In this document: positions 18,354 through 26,695 of the stretch, in pieces
How positions within the stretch are numbered: position 1 is the first letter of the stretch
How the letters are laid out: the number at the start of each line of letters is the position of its first letter
Source: Clostridium sp. BJN0013
GTDB lineage: Bacteria > Bacillota > Clostridia > Clostridiales > Clostridiaceae
DNA length: 64,000 bases
Assembly (NCBI RefSeq): GCF_040939125.1
Contig: NZ_CP162495.1
Coordinates: 2,418,001-2,482,000, forward strand
Reading direction: 5' to 3'
Notes under the pieces: model-generated
Told to the model about the DNA's origin: nothing
The model's input: only the letters and a program-made list of their open reading frames with translations
Database searches by the model: none
Program-made: the position numbers and the translations under genes

Positions 18354-19577
18354 TTAAAATTTTTTTAATTTTATAAGCATATCTCCTTTTTCAAGCTTTT
18401 TATTTACCTTAGCTGTAAATATCATTTGGGCCACCGGTGCAGATTCTATTCCTTCACCCTCTTCATCTTTCAAATCATCTAAATTTACACAAAAACTATC
18501 TCCCTCTGGCCTTAGTACCTCTACATTATCTCTGTTAAAAACTTTATTTCTCTGCTCTATAACTGCTATACCCTTACAGTTATCATAACTTTTGACTATA
18601 CCTACTATATCGTAATCTCTTATGTAAGAAGAGGTTTCATGAATCTGACTAGAAGTATCTCCAAAATAGAAGCCTGTGAAATAAACTCTATGGCTTGCTT
18701 TCATTAAATCTTCCATCCATTTATCTTGAAATACATAATTTTTAGGATCTTGAAAATAGGCATCAATAGCCCTCCTATAGGCCTTTACTACAGTAGCTAC
18801 ATAATAAGAACTTTTCATTCTGCCTTCTATTTTAAATGAATCTATACCACTTTTTACCAGTTCGGGAATATATTCTATCATACAGAGATCCTTTGAATTT
18901 AATATATAAGCTCCTCTATCATCTTCAAATACAGGGAAATATTCCCCAGGTCTTTTTTCTTCCATTAAATAATATTTATATCTACAGGGTTGGGCACACT
19001 GCCCTCTATTTGAATCTCTTCCTGTCATATAATTTGAAAGCACACACCTGCCTGAATAAGATATACACATGGAACCATGAACAAATGCCTCTATTTCACA
19101 GCTTTCTGGTAGATATTCTCTTATCTCTTTTATCTCTTTAAAGGACAACTCTCTTGCAAGTACTATTCTCTTCATACCCTGACTATGCCAGAAGCTGGCG
19201 GATTTCCAATTTACATTATTAGCTTGAGTGCTTAAATGCAATTCCAAGTCAGGTACAACTTCTTTTGCAGTAATTATTATTCCTGGATCTGATACAAGTA
19301 TTGCATCTGCTTTTAATTCATATAAATTTTTTAAATAATCTTCCAATCCTTTTAAATCTTCATTGTGAGGAAATACATTTACAGTTATAAATACCTTTTT
19401 ATTTCTACTATGGGCATACTCTATTCCTTCTTTTAGTTCTTCATCTGTAAAGTTATCTGCAAACGCCCTTAAATTCAGCCTGCTTCCTCCAAGATAAACC
19501 GCATCAGCCCCAAAATTTATGGCTGTTTTTAGTTTTTCTAAGTTTCCAGCTGGGGCTAAAAGCTCTGGTTTTTTCAC
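18354..19577 (-). CDS. trhP: TrhP, U32-family tRNA uridine-34 5-hydroxylation protein
   Basis: Member of peptidase family U32. The YrrO/YegQ branch is known to act in prephenate-dependent 5-hydroxylation of tRNA wobble uridine, not as a protease. It starts MKKPELLAPAGNLEKL and has GADAVYLGG, VHGSMCISYSGRC and the Cys cluster RGQCAQPCRYKYYL, which would hold an iron-sulfur cluster. DSFKIEGRMKSSYYVA follows. The 407 residues are a single-domain YrrO-like form. It starts two bases from trmR, the methyltransferase acting next in the same pathway, which strongly supports this role. Confidence 0.88.
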   Translation of the reverse strand: MKKPELLAPAGNLEKLKTAINFGADAVYLGGSRLNLRAFADNFTDEELKEGIEYAHSRNKKVFITVNVFPHNEDLKGLEDYLKNLYELKADAILVSDPGIIITAKEVVPDLELHLSTQANNVNWKSASFWHSQGMKRIVLARELSFKEIKEIREYLPESCEIEAFVHGSMCISYSGRCVLSNYMTGRDSNRGQCAQPCRYKYYLMEEKRPGEYFPVFEDDRGAYILNSKDLCMIEYIPELVKSGIDSFKIEGRMKSSYYVATVVKAYRRAIDAYFQDPKNYVFQDKWMEDLMKASHRVYFTGFYFGDTSSQIHETSSYIRDYDIVGIVKSYDNCKGIAVIEQRNKVFNRDNVEVLRPEGDSFCVNLDDLKDEEGEGIESAPVAQMIFTAKVNKKLEKGDMLIKLKKF

Positions 19578-19578
19578 A

Positions 19579-20226
19579 TTAATTCCTCCTCACTGTAACA
19601 GCTATACCATCTCCCATAGGTATAATTGATGTAATAAATTTATTATTGTCAGATATATTATTTAAGTACTCTCTCATTCTTTTAACTATAGTTATTTTTC
19701 TTTTTATAACTAATTTATCCCATGCAACCATTCCCCTGAAAAGTACATTATCAGCCACTATTATTCCATCTTTACCTAATAATTTCAAACAATAGGGTAA
19801 AAATTGATTATAGTGTCCTTTTCCTGCATCCATAAATATAAAATCGTATTTTTCTTCTATATTTTTAAGCACTTCCAAACAATCTCCCTCAATAACCTGA
19901 ATACAATCCGTAAATTTATACTTTTCTATATTTGTTCTGGCAATTTTAACCATATTCTTATCTCTTTCCACTGTAGTTATCAAACTTTTTTTTCCAGAAC
20001 TTATACTCATTAAAATTGCAGAATAACCAATGGCTGTTCCAAGTTCCAAAATCTTCAAAGGTTTTTTTATATTTATCATGAGCTCTAAAAATCTCGCTAC
20101 TTCTTTTTGAACTATGGGCACGGAATTCTCCTTTGCATAGTCCTCCAATTCTTTTAATGAATCATTATGTTCTTCTATTAATGACCTTATATAACACTCT
20201 ATATAATCATGTGCAACATTACTCAT
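19579..20226 (-). CDS. trmR: TrmR, tRNA 5-hydroxyuridine methyltransferase
   Basis: SAM-dependent O-methyltransferase of the YrrM type that converts 5-hydroxyuridine-34 to 5-methoxyuridine in tRNA. It has 215 residues with the Rossmann motif LELGTAIGYSAILMS near residue 60, acidic loop TTVERDKNMVKIA, and metal/catalytic region FIFMDAGKGHY, VADNVLFRGMV. The order mltG-trmR-trhP is the same as yrrL-yrrM-yrrO in Bacillus subtilis, which makes this assignment firmer than a generic catechol O-methyltransferase-like call. Confidence 0.9.
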   Translation of the reverse strand: MSNVAHDYIECYIRSLIEEHNDSLKELEDYAKENSVPIVQKEVARFLELMINIKKPLKILELGTAIGYSAILMSISSGKKSLITTVERDKNMVKIARTNIEKYKFTDCIQVIEGDCLEVLKNIEEKYDFIFMDAGKGHYNQFLPYCLKLLGKDGIIVADNVLFRGMVAWDKLVIKRKITIVKRMREYLNNISDNNKFITSIIPMGDGIAVTVRRN

Positions 20227-20242
20227 TTTTCCCTCCCAAAAA

Positions 20243-21265
20243 TCAATCTCCCTGGGTAGCCTTTTTTACCTGTAAAAACTTTTCGTTATCATCCGTAAAA
20301 AAATGTGTGCCATCATTATTGGAAACAAAATAAAGATAGTTTGTATTAGAAGGTTTTATAGCTGCCAGAATACATCCTTTTCCAGGATTGCATATAGGCC
20401 CCTCTGGAAGTCCCTGTACTTTATAGGTATTATACACAGAATCAACTTCCAAATCTTTATAATATAATTTATCCTTATGCACTCCCAGGGCATATAATAC
20501 TGTGGCACAAGATTGAAGCTTCATTCCTTTTTGTAATCTGTTATAAAACACAGAAGCTGCTTTTCCTCTTTCTTCTGGAATTTCTACTTCTTTTTCCACT
20601 ATGGAAGCCATGGTTATTATATCATCAAGATTATTACCTTTTAACTGTACACCGGTATCCTGCTCTATTTCTTCTATAACTGAAGTAAACCTATCCAGCA
20701 TAATATCAATTATAGCTTTTCCGTTACTTCCCTTCAAAAGCTCATAAGTATCTGGAAACAGATATCCCTCTAAATTATATCTTTTTTTAGAATCTCCTTT
20801 TATAAAATCAGGTAATTTATAATTTTTACAGCTTTTTAAAAAATCTGTACTTGATATTATATCTTTTTTCTCTAAAATACTTCCTATATGTTCTATATCA
20901 TATCCCTCAGGTATTAAAACTTTCACAGGTTCATCATCCCTAATTCCCATTTTTAAGTAGGTTTGAAATTTATCTATAGATATATTTTTTGAAAAAGAAT
21001 ATTTTCCCTGTTTTACTTCAATATTTCCAAAATGTCTATTTATATACCATTTTAATATGAGTGCATTTTTTACCAATTTTTCTTCCTCTAATTTATCTAC
21101 AACCTGTGATAAATTTTTTTCACCATTTATATTAATACTAACTTTTTTTTCATTAGATTTAAGTGGATATTTTATATTTTCTGCTACAAAATATAAAATT
21201 CCCACTACTATAATTAAAGCCAAACTACAAAGCAAAAAAATACTTTTTAAGTTTTTTTTCACCAT
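20243..21265 (-). CDS. mltG: MltG, endolytic murein transglycosylase
   Basis: Membrane-anchored enzyme that cuts nascent glycan strands and sets their length. ATG 21265 after GGAAGGG gives MVKKNLKSIF, with a membrane helix at about 9-28. A LysM-like subdomain follows (EKNLSQVVDKLEEEKLV). The YceG domain carries the catalytic Glu in MASIVEKEVEIPEERG and the conserved LQSCATVLYALG, YNTYKVQGLPEGPICNPG. It is 340 residues, typical for the family, and lies 16 bases upstream of trmR in the same operon. Confidence 0.93.
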   Translation of the reverse strand: MVKKNLKSIFLLCSLALIIVVGILYFVAENIKYPLKSNEKKVSININGEKNLSQVVDKLEEEKLVKNALILKWYINRHFGNIEVKQGKYSFSKNISIDKFQTYLKMGIRDDEPVKVLIPEGYDIEHIGSILEKKDIISSTDFLKSCKNYKLPDFIKGDSKKRYNLEGYLFPDTYELLKGSNGKAIIDIMLDRFTSVIEEIEQDTGVQLKGNNLDDIITMASIVEKEVEIPEERGKAASVFYNRLQKGMKLQSCATVLYALGVHKDKLYYKDLEVDSVYNTYKVQGLPEGPICNPGKGCILAAIKPSNTNYLYFVSNNDGTHFFTDDNEKFLQVKKATQGD

Positions 21266-21277
21266 TAACAACCCTTC

Positions 21278-23101
21278 CTATTTTTTTCTCATGGCTTTCC
21301 TTCTCTGTTCTGAATTTAATATCTTCTTTCTCATTCTTATACTTTTAGGAGTTACTTCCACCAGTTCATCTGATGCTATAAACTCCAGTGACTTTTCCAG
21401 AGTCATTTCATTTAAAGGCACTAATTTTAAGGCTTCATCAGCTCCTGAAGATCTGGTATTTGACAGATGCTTTTTCTTGCATACATTTACCTCTATATCC
21501 TCCGCTCTAGAACACTCTCCAGCTATCATTCCTTCATATACTTCTACTCCTGGTCCTATAAACAATGTTCCTCTTTCCTGGGCATTATAGAGTCCATAGG
21601 TTATAGATGTTCCCGTTTCAAATACCACAAGCGATCCCCTTGTTCTTTCGGGTATGTCCCCTTTATATTCTTCATAATCATCCAATAGGTGGTTCATTAT
21701 GCCATTTCCTTTAGTATCCGTCATAAATTCATTTCTAAATCCAATAAGTCCCCTTGCAGGTATTTTAAACTCCAATCTAACATAGCCATTTACTGCAGAA
21801 GTCATATTTACCATATTAGCCTTTCTAGGCCCTAATTTCTCCATAACTACTCCCATAAATTCTTCTGGCACGTCTATAATAAGATGTTCAATAGGCTCTA
21901 ACTTTTTTCCATTTTTTTCTTTAAATATAACTGTAGGTTTTGAAACCTGAAACTCATAACCTTCTCTTCTCATAGTTTCTATTAATATTGAAAGATGAAG
22001 TTCTCCTCTTCCGCTTACCTTAAAGCAGTCAGGTGAATCAGTCTCTTCCACTCTAAGGGATACATTAGTTTCCAGTTCTCTCATAAGTCTGTCCCTTAGA
22101 TGTCTAGAAGTTACAAAATTTCCTTCTCTCCCAGCAAAAGGAGAATCATTTACCATAAAGTTCATACTCAATGTAGGCTCATCTATGCTAACAAAAGCAA
22201 TAGCTTCAGGTTTTGATATATCTGCAATAGTTTCTCCTATATTTATATCCTGAATGCCAGAAACTGCAACTATATCCCCAAGTTTAGCCTCATTTACCTC
22301 TTCCTTCTTAAGTCCGTTATAAGTATATAAATTAGATACCTTTACATTTTCTATTTTGTTTCCTTTTCTTATCAGTGCAACCTGCTGATTTTTCTTTATA
22401 GTTCCCCTAGTTATTTTCCCCACACCTATCCTGCCTACATACTCATTATGATCTATTGTGGTCACGAGCATTTGCAGGGGCATATCTATATATCCTTCAG
22501 GTGCAGGAACATTTTTTATTATAGTATCAAACAAAGGCTCCATGGTAGTTGAATCATCTTCTATTTCATACTTTGCAAAACCTGCCTTTGCAGAACAGTA
22601 TACTACCTGAAAGTCAAGCTGGGAATCACTAGCACCTAATTCTACAAATAAATCAAATATTTCATCCAAAACCTCAGAAGCTCTTGCATCGGGTCTATCT
22701 ATTTTATTTATCACAACTATTGGTTCTAATTTTAATTCCAGTGCCTTTTTTAAAACAAATTTTGTTTGGGGCATAGGTCCTTCATAGGCATCCACTACTA
22801 ATAAAACACTATCTACCATCTCCAGTACACGCTCAACCTCTCCTCCAAAATCAGCATGTCCCGGGGTGTCTACAATATTTATTTTAACTCCTTTATGTAT
22901 TACAGAAGTATTTTTTGAAAGTATAGTAATTCCTCTTTCTCTTTCAAGGTCATTGGAATCCATAACCCTTTCTTCTATCTTTTCATTTTCTCTAAATATA
23001 TTACTCTGTCTTAAAAGTGCATCTACCAATGTGGTTTTACCATGGTCAACATGGGCAATTATTGCCACATTTCTTATGTCATTTCTTGTAAATAAATCCA
23101 T
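21278..23101 (-). CDS. typA: TypA/BipA, ribosome-associated GTPase
   Basis: Translational GTPase acting in 50S subunit assembly and stress adaptation. The GTP-binding domain has AHVDHGKTTL (G1), RERGITI (G2), DTPGHADFGG (G3) and NKIDRPDA (G4). EF-G-like domains II, III and V follow. The TypA-specific C-terminal domain shows RGLIGFRNEFMTDTKGNG and VNVCKKKHLSNTRSSG. Its 607 residues are full length. It lies 12 bases before mltG on the same strand and behind a terminator that separates it from rnj. Confidence 0.97.
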   Translation of the reverse strand: MDLFTRNDIRNVAIIAHVDHGKTTLVDALLRQSNIFRENEKIEERVMDSNDLERERGITILSKNTSVIHKGVKINIVDTPGHADFGGEVERVLEMVDSVLLVVDAYEGPMPQTKFVLKKALELKLEPIVVINKIDRPDARASEVLDEIFDLFVELGASDSQLDFQVVYCSAKAGFAKYEIEDDSTTMEPLFDTIIKNVPAPEGYIDMPLQMLVTTIDHNEYVGRIGVGKITRGTIKKNQQVALIRKGNKIENVKVSNLYTYNGLKKEEVNEAKLGDIVAVSGIQDINIGETIADISKPEAIAFVSIDEPTLSMNFMVNDSPFAGREGNFVTSRHLRDRLMRELETNVSLRVEETDSPDCFKVSGRGELHLSILIETMRREGYEFQVSKPTVIFKEKNGKKLEPIEHLIIDVPEEFMGVVMEKLGPRKANMVNMTSAVNGYVRLEFKIPARGLIGFRNEFMTDTKGNGIMNHLLDDYEEYKGDIPERTRGSLVVFETGTSITYGLYNAQERGTLFIGPGVEVYEGMIAGECSRAEDIEVNVCKKKHLSNTRSSGADEALKLVPLNEMTLEKSLEFIASDELVEVTPKSIRMRKKILNSEQRRKAMRKK

Positions 23102-23172
23102 TATTATTCCTCCAATTTGAAATTAGGTATATGTATATGAGAATAAATATATCAAAATATACACGCATACTG

Positions 23173-23201
23173 AAAAAATTGGATACTTTCCTGTATCCAA
23201 T
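23173..23201 (-). terminator. Terminator between rnj and typA
   Basis: A perfect 9-bp stem ATTGGATAC/GTATCCAAT with a 6-base loop, followed on the minus strand by six T residues. Confidence 0.88.
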
Positions 23202-23274
23202 TAAAATTATAATACTCATTTTAATATTATAGTATTAAAATGTCAACTTTACAAATATTCTTGATAAATTAATA

Positions 23275-24942
23275 CTATACTTCCATAATTATAGGTAATA
23301 TCATGGGTTTTCTCTTTGTCTTTTCATACAAAAATAACCTAAGTACTTCTTTTACATTAGACTTTATATTTGCCCATTCAGTGATGTGTTTTTTTTCACA
23401 TTCATTCAAAGCATTTCTTACCAATTCCTTTGCTTCTTCCATTAAATCCTCAGACTCTCTAACATAAACAAAACCTCTAGATATTATATCAGGTCCTGCA
23501 ATAACAGTTCCACTTTCTTTCTCCATAGTAATCACTACTGTAAGTATTCCATCCTGAGACAGATGTTTTCTATCTCTTAAAACTATATTTCCTACATCTC
23601 CTACCCCAAGTCCATCTACAAATACCTGTCCAGATACTACTGTACCATTTTTTCTTATAGAATCTTTGGAAACTTCTATAACATCACCATTATCTGCTAT
23701 AACTACATTATTGGGAGAAAGTCCAAGACTTACAGCTAAATCTGCATGTTGTTTTAAATGCCTGTATTCTCCATGTATCGGTATGAAAAATTTGGGTTTT
23801 ACAATAGTGTGTATTAATTTCAATTCTTCCTGACAAGCATGACCGGATACATGAACATCTGCCAGAGCCTCATATATTACCTCTGCTCCTTTTTTAAACA
23901 ATTGATTTATAACTCTGGAAATTAATTTTTCATTTCCAGGTATGGAATTAGCTGAAATTATTATAGTATCTCCTGGAATAATATTTACTTTTTTGTGTTC
24001 GGAAGCTGCCATTCTCGAAAGAGCTGACATAGGTTCCCCTTGACTTCCCGTAGTTATTATAGCTATTTTATTGCCATCATATTTATTTATATTATCTATA
24101 CTTATAATTGTATTTTTTTTAATATCTAAATATCCCAGTTCTGTAGCCACTTCTACTATATTTTCCATGCTTCTCCCAGAAACTGCTACCTTTCTGTCAT
24201 ACTTTTCTGCTGCAGTAATAACCTGTTGTATTCTGTGAATATTGGAAGCAAAAGTTGCTACTATTATCCTACTTTTTGCAGAAGCAAAAAATTTTTCAAA
24301 AGCCTCTCCCACAGTTCTTTCAGACATGGTATAACCTGGTCTTTCTACATTGGTACTATCACACAGCATAACAGTTACACCTTTTTTACCAAGTTCTGCA
24401 AATCTGGCTAAATCAATTACACTTCCATCAATAGGTGTATAATCAACTTTAAAATCTCCTGTATGAAGTATAATACCTACCGAGGTGTGTATAGCAATAG
24501 CCGTTGAATCCGCTATACTGTGACTGGTTCTTATAAATTCTACCCACATACTTTCTAGCTTAATTACATCTTTCGCTTTTACATATTTAAGATCTACCGA
24601 ATTAATTAAATTGTGTTCTTTTAATTTGGTTTGAACAATGCCAAGGGTTAATTTGGTACCGTACACTGGCACATTAATTTCTTTAAGAACATAAGGTAAT
24701 GCCCCTATATGATCTTCATGTCCATGGGTTAAAAATATTCCTTTTACCCTGTCAACATTTTTTTTCAGGTAAGTAATATCAGGTATAACCACGTCTATAC
24801 CCAACATTTCTTCATCAGGAAATTTCAAACCACAATCAATTAATATTATATCATTTTTAAATTCTATTACCGTAAGATTTTTCCCGATTTCACCTAATCC
24901 ACCTAGTGGAATAATTTTTACTTTTTCTTTTTCTTTACGCAA
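23275..24942 (-). CDS. rnj: Ribonuclease J
   Basis: Metallo-beta-lactamase/beta-CASP nuclease with 5'-to-3' exonuclease and endonuclease activity in mRNA decay and rRNA maturation. The zinc site is THGHEDHIGALPYV near residue 75, with HTGDFKVD and VHVSGHACQEE further on. The beta-CASP region has ATFASNIHRIQQ and TGSQGEPMSALSRMA, and the C-terminal dimerisation domain starts near 450. The 555 residues start from TTG 24942 behind GAAGGAGG. Only one copy is in this window; many Firmicutes carry J1 and J2. Confidence 0.96.
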   Translation of the reverse strand: MRKEKEKVKIIPLGGLGEIGKNLTVIEFKNDIILIDCGLKFPDEEMLGIDVVIPDITYLKKNVDRVKGIFLTHGHEDHIGALPYVLKEINVPVYGTKLTLGIVQTKLKEHNLINSVDLKYVKAKDVIKLESMWVEFIRTSHSIADSTAIAIHTSVGIILHTGDFKVDYTPIDGSVIDLARFAELGKKGVTVMLCDSTNVERPGYTMSERTVGEAFEKFFASAKSRIIVATFASNIHRIQQVITAAEKYDRKVAVSGRSMENIVEVATELGYLDIKKNTIISIDNINKYDGNKIAIITTGSQGEPMSALSRMAASEHKKVNIIPGDTIIISANSIPGNEKLISRVINQLFKKGAEVIYEALADVHVSGHACQEELKLIHTIVKPKFFIPIHGEYRHLKQHADLAVSLGLSPNNVVIADNGDVIEVSKDSIRKNGTVVSGQVFVDGLGVGDVGNIVLRDRKHLSQDGILTVVITMEKESGTVIAGPDIISRGFVYVRESEDLMEEAKELVRNALNECEKKHITEWANIKSNVKEVLRLFLYEKTKRKPMILPIIMEV

Positions 24943-24979
24943 AAAAATCTTCCCTCCTTCTCTTTGTATTTATTTATAT

Positions 24980-25438
24980 TTATTTTGATTTTTTTGTACA
25001 TTCACTGCATATACCATAAAATTTCAGACTATGATTTAGGATTTTAAAATTATATTTTTCTTCTATTTTTTTCTCCAAAGACTCCAAAAGATCATCAGTT
25101 ACTTCAATTATTTTAGAACATTTGGTACATATTAGATGATGATGATGATGATTTTCTTCTCTATGAACTATTTCATATCTATTGCATCCATCATTTAAAT
25201 CCAATTTGCATATGACTCCTATTTCCTCTAAAAGCTGTACAGTCCTATAAACCGTAGCCAGGCCAATTTCAGGACAGTCAATTTTTACCTGATCATATAT
25301 CTGCTCTGTAGTAAGATGTTTTCCTTCATTCTTTATTATAATATCCACTACAGCCCGTCTTTGTGGTGTAAGTTTATATCCCTTTTCTTTCAAACTATTT
25401 TTTAATCTCTCTATTTCTGAAGTAGAAAGCCTCGACAT
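24980..25438 (-). CDS. Fur-family metalloregulator
   Basis: Metal-dependent DNA-binding repressor of the Fur/PerR/Zur group. From ATG 25438 (after CGGGGT) it is 152 residues. The winged helix is GYKLTPQRRAVVDIIIKNEG to GLATVYRTVQLLEE, then the metal-binding HHHHHLICTKC with a second CxxC (GICSEC) near the C-terminus that forms a structural zinc site. Motifs do not separate Fur from Zur or PerR by eye. Its place before rnj and after a DUF1292 gene is a conserved clostridial arrangement, where it is usually called Fur. Confidence 0.88.
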   Translation of the reverse strand: MSRLSTSEIERLKNSLKEKGYKLTPQRRAVVDIIIKNEGKHLTTEQIYDQVKIDCPEIGLATVYRTVQLLEEIGVICKLDLNDGCNRYEIVHREENHHHHHLICTKCSKIIEVTDDLLESLEKKIEEKYNFKILNHSLKFYGICSECTKKSK

Positions 25439-25546
25439 TACTATACCCCGTTTCACCTTAAATTTTAAAATATTCCTAAAATAAACTATCACAGTATAAG
25501 TCTAATATAGCTTAATATGGTTGTCAATTGAAAATCAGTTAATATC

Positions 25547-25586
25547 AAAACTAAAAGCTATAGACCTGATTATAGCCTTTAGTTTT
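25547..25586 (-). terminator. Terminator after the DUF1292 gene
   Basis: A 16-base inverted repeat (25547-25562 with 25571-25586) with an 8-base loop, ending in a T-rich minus-strand arm. It would stop transcripts from ruvX and the DUF1292 gene before the Fur-family gene. Confidence 0.7.
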
Positions 25587-25603
25587 AACATTAACGACCT
25601 ATT

Positions 25604-25858
25604 TTAATCATTAAACAAAGCTTCATAAACTTCTGAAACTTGGTTGAATTCATCCTCATCTTCCACTGTTACAAGCATTTCACTTCCATTTCCCTCTTCA
25701 ACTATTTTTAGTACTATTGCCTCCTTGGAATCTTTATTTTCCTCTGGCACTACAATTATATACTCTTTATCTTCTATATCAAATTTAGTTACCACTTGAA
25801 ATTTAACCTTATCCCCATTTTCATCTTCCAGCATTAAACTACTAATATCATTTTCCAT
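25604..25858 (-). CDS. DUF1292 (YrzB-like) protein
   Basis: Small acidic 84-residue cytoplasmic protein, MENDISSLMLEDENGD at its start, matching the DUF1292 family (YrzB in Bacillus) in length, acidity and position between ruvX and a Fur-family gene. The fold is expected to be all-beta. No function is established and none can be read from the sequence. It lies in the conserved alaS-ireB-ruvX-yrzB neighbourhood. Confidence 0.85.
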   Translation of the reverse strand: MENDISSLMLEDENGDKVKFQVVTKFDIEDKEYIIVVPEENKDSKEAIVLKIVEEGNGSEMLVTVEDEDEFNQVSEVYEALFND

Positions 25859-25902
25859 ATTAAAATTACCTCTCTTATAAAAAATTAATCTGAAAGCTAC
25901 TT

Positions 25903-26316
25903 TTATTTTGAAATTCTATCTAAATATCCTTGTAATATATAAGTAGCTGCCATTTTATCCACTATTTTTTTTCTCTTTGCCCTAGATAAATCTGCTTCCA
26001 GCATAGCTCTATTAGCAGCCACTGTAGTAAGTCTCTCATCCCACATTTTTATAGGCAAATTTATAACTTTCTCTATGATATTGCAAAATTTTAATACCTT
26101 TTCACTTTGAGATCCCAAAGTTCCATTCATATTTTTAGGTAAGCCACAAACAATTATTTCCACCTTATATTTATCACATATGGCTTTTAGTTCCTCAATA
26201 TCCTTATCTTCCCCTTTTCTCCTAATAGTAGTAATGCCCTGAGCAGTTATCCCCAAGGGATCACTTAAAGCTACTCCTATAGTTTTATTTCCTATATCTA
26301 ATCCAAGTATTCTCAA
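25903..26316 (-). CDS. ruvX: RuvX/YqgF, pre-16S rRNA processing RNase H-like nuclease
   Basis: Small RNase H-fold protein needed for 5'-end maturation of 16S rRNA. The annotation as Holliday junction resolvase is an older inference from fold. It starts [20 protein letters not shown] with the catalytic Asp in LDIG, has the Glu site region [13 protein letters not shown] and [12 protein letters not shown], and ends with the third acidic residue in [14 protein letters not shown]. At 137 residues it is full length. It lies in the conserved alaS-yrzL-yrrK-yrzB order. Confidence 0.93.
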   Translation of the reverse strand: MRILGLDIGNKTIGVALSDPLGITAQGITTIRRKGEDKDIEELKAICDKYKVEIIVCGLPKNMNGTLGSQSEKVLKFCNIIEKVINLPIKMWDERLTTVAANRAMLEADLSRAKRKKIVDKMAATYILQGYLDRISK

Positions 26317-26352
26317 ATTTTTACTCTCCTAATTTTTATTATTGTTATATTT

Positions 26353-26387
26353 AAAATAAAAATGTCCAAAAAGGACATTTTTATTTT
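26353..26387. terminator. Terminator overlapping the ireB stop
   Basis: A perfect 15-bp stem AAAATAAAAATGTCC/GGACATTTTTATTTT with a 5-base loop, covering the ireB stop codon at 26381. Being A-rich on one side and T-rich on the other, it may work in both directions. Confidence 0.85.
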
Positions 26388-26632
26388 ATACCTAAATATA
26401 CTTTTAAAACTTCCTCAAGTATTTCATCTCTCTCAAGCTTCCTAACTAATGACCTTGCTCCATTATAATTTGTTATATAAGTCGGATCACCTGAAATCAA
26501 ATATCCTACTAATTGATTTACAGGATTATATCCTTTTTTAATTAGCGAATCATAAACTTCAGTTAATATTTCTCTAGTCAAAGCCTTTTTACTTTCAGAA
26601 ATATCAAACTGAATGGTATTGTCCTTGCTCAT
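26381..26632 (-). CDS. ireB: IreB/ReoM family regulatory phosphoprotein
   Basis: Small protein phosphorylated by the PASTA kinase (IreK, PrkA). In Listeria the ReoM form controls MurA stability and so peptidoglycan synthesis. ATG 26632 after GGGGTGAT gives 83 residues, MSKDNTIQFDIS at the start; the threonine in this N-terminal part is the usual phosphosite region. The conserved core KGYNPVNQLVGYLISGDPTYITNYNGARSLV is complete and matches the DUF965 family. It is encoded just after alaS, as in most Firmicutes. Confidence 0.92.
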   Translation of the reverse strand: MSKDNTIQFDISESKKALTREILTEVYDSLIKKGYNPVNQLVGYLISGDPTYITNYNGARSLVRKLERDEILEEVLKVYLGIK

Positions 26633-26695
26633 ATATATCACCCCGCTAACAATTCTAATTAAATATATTATAAAACATATTTTATAAAATGTATA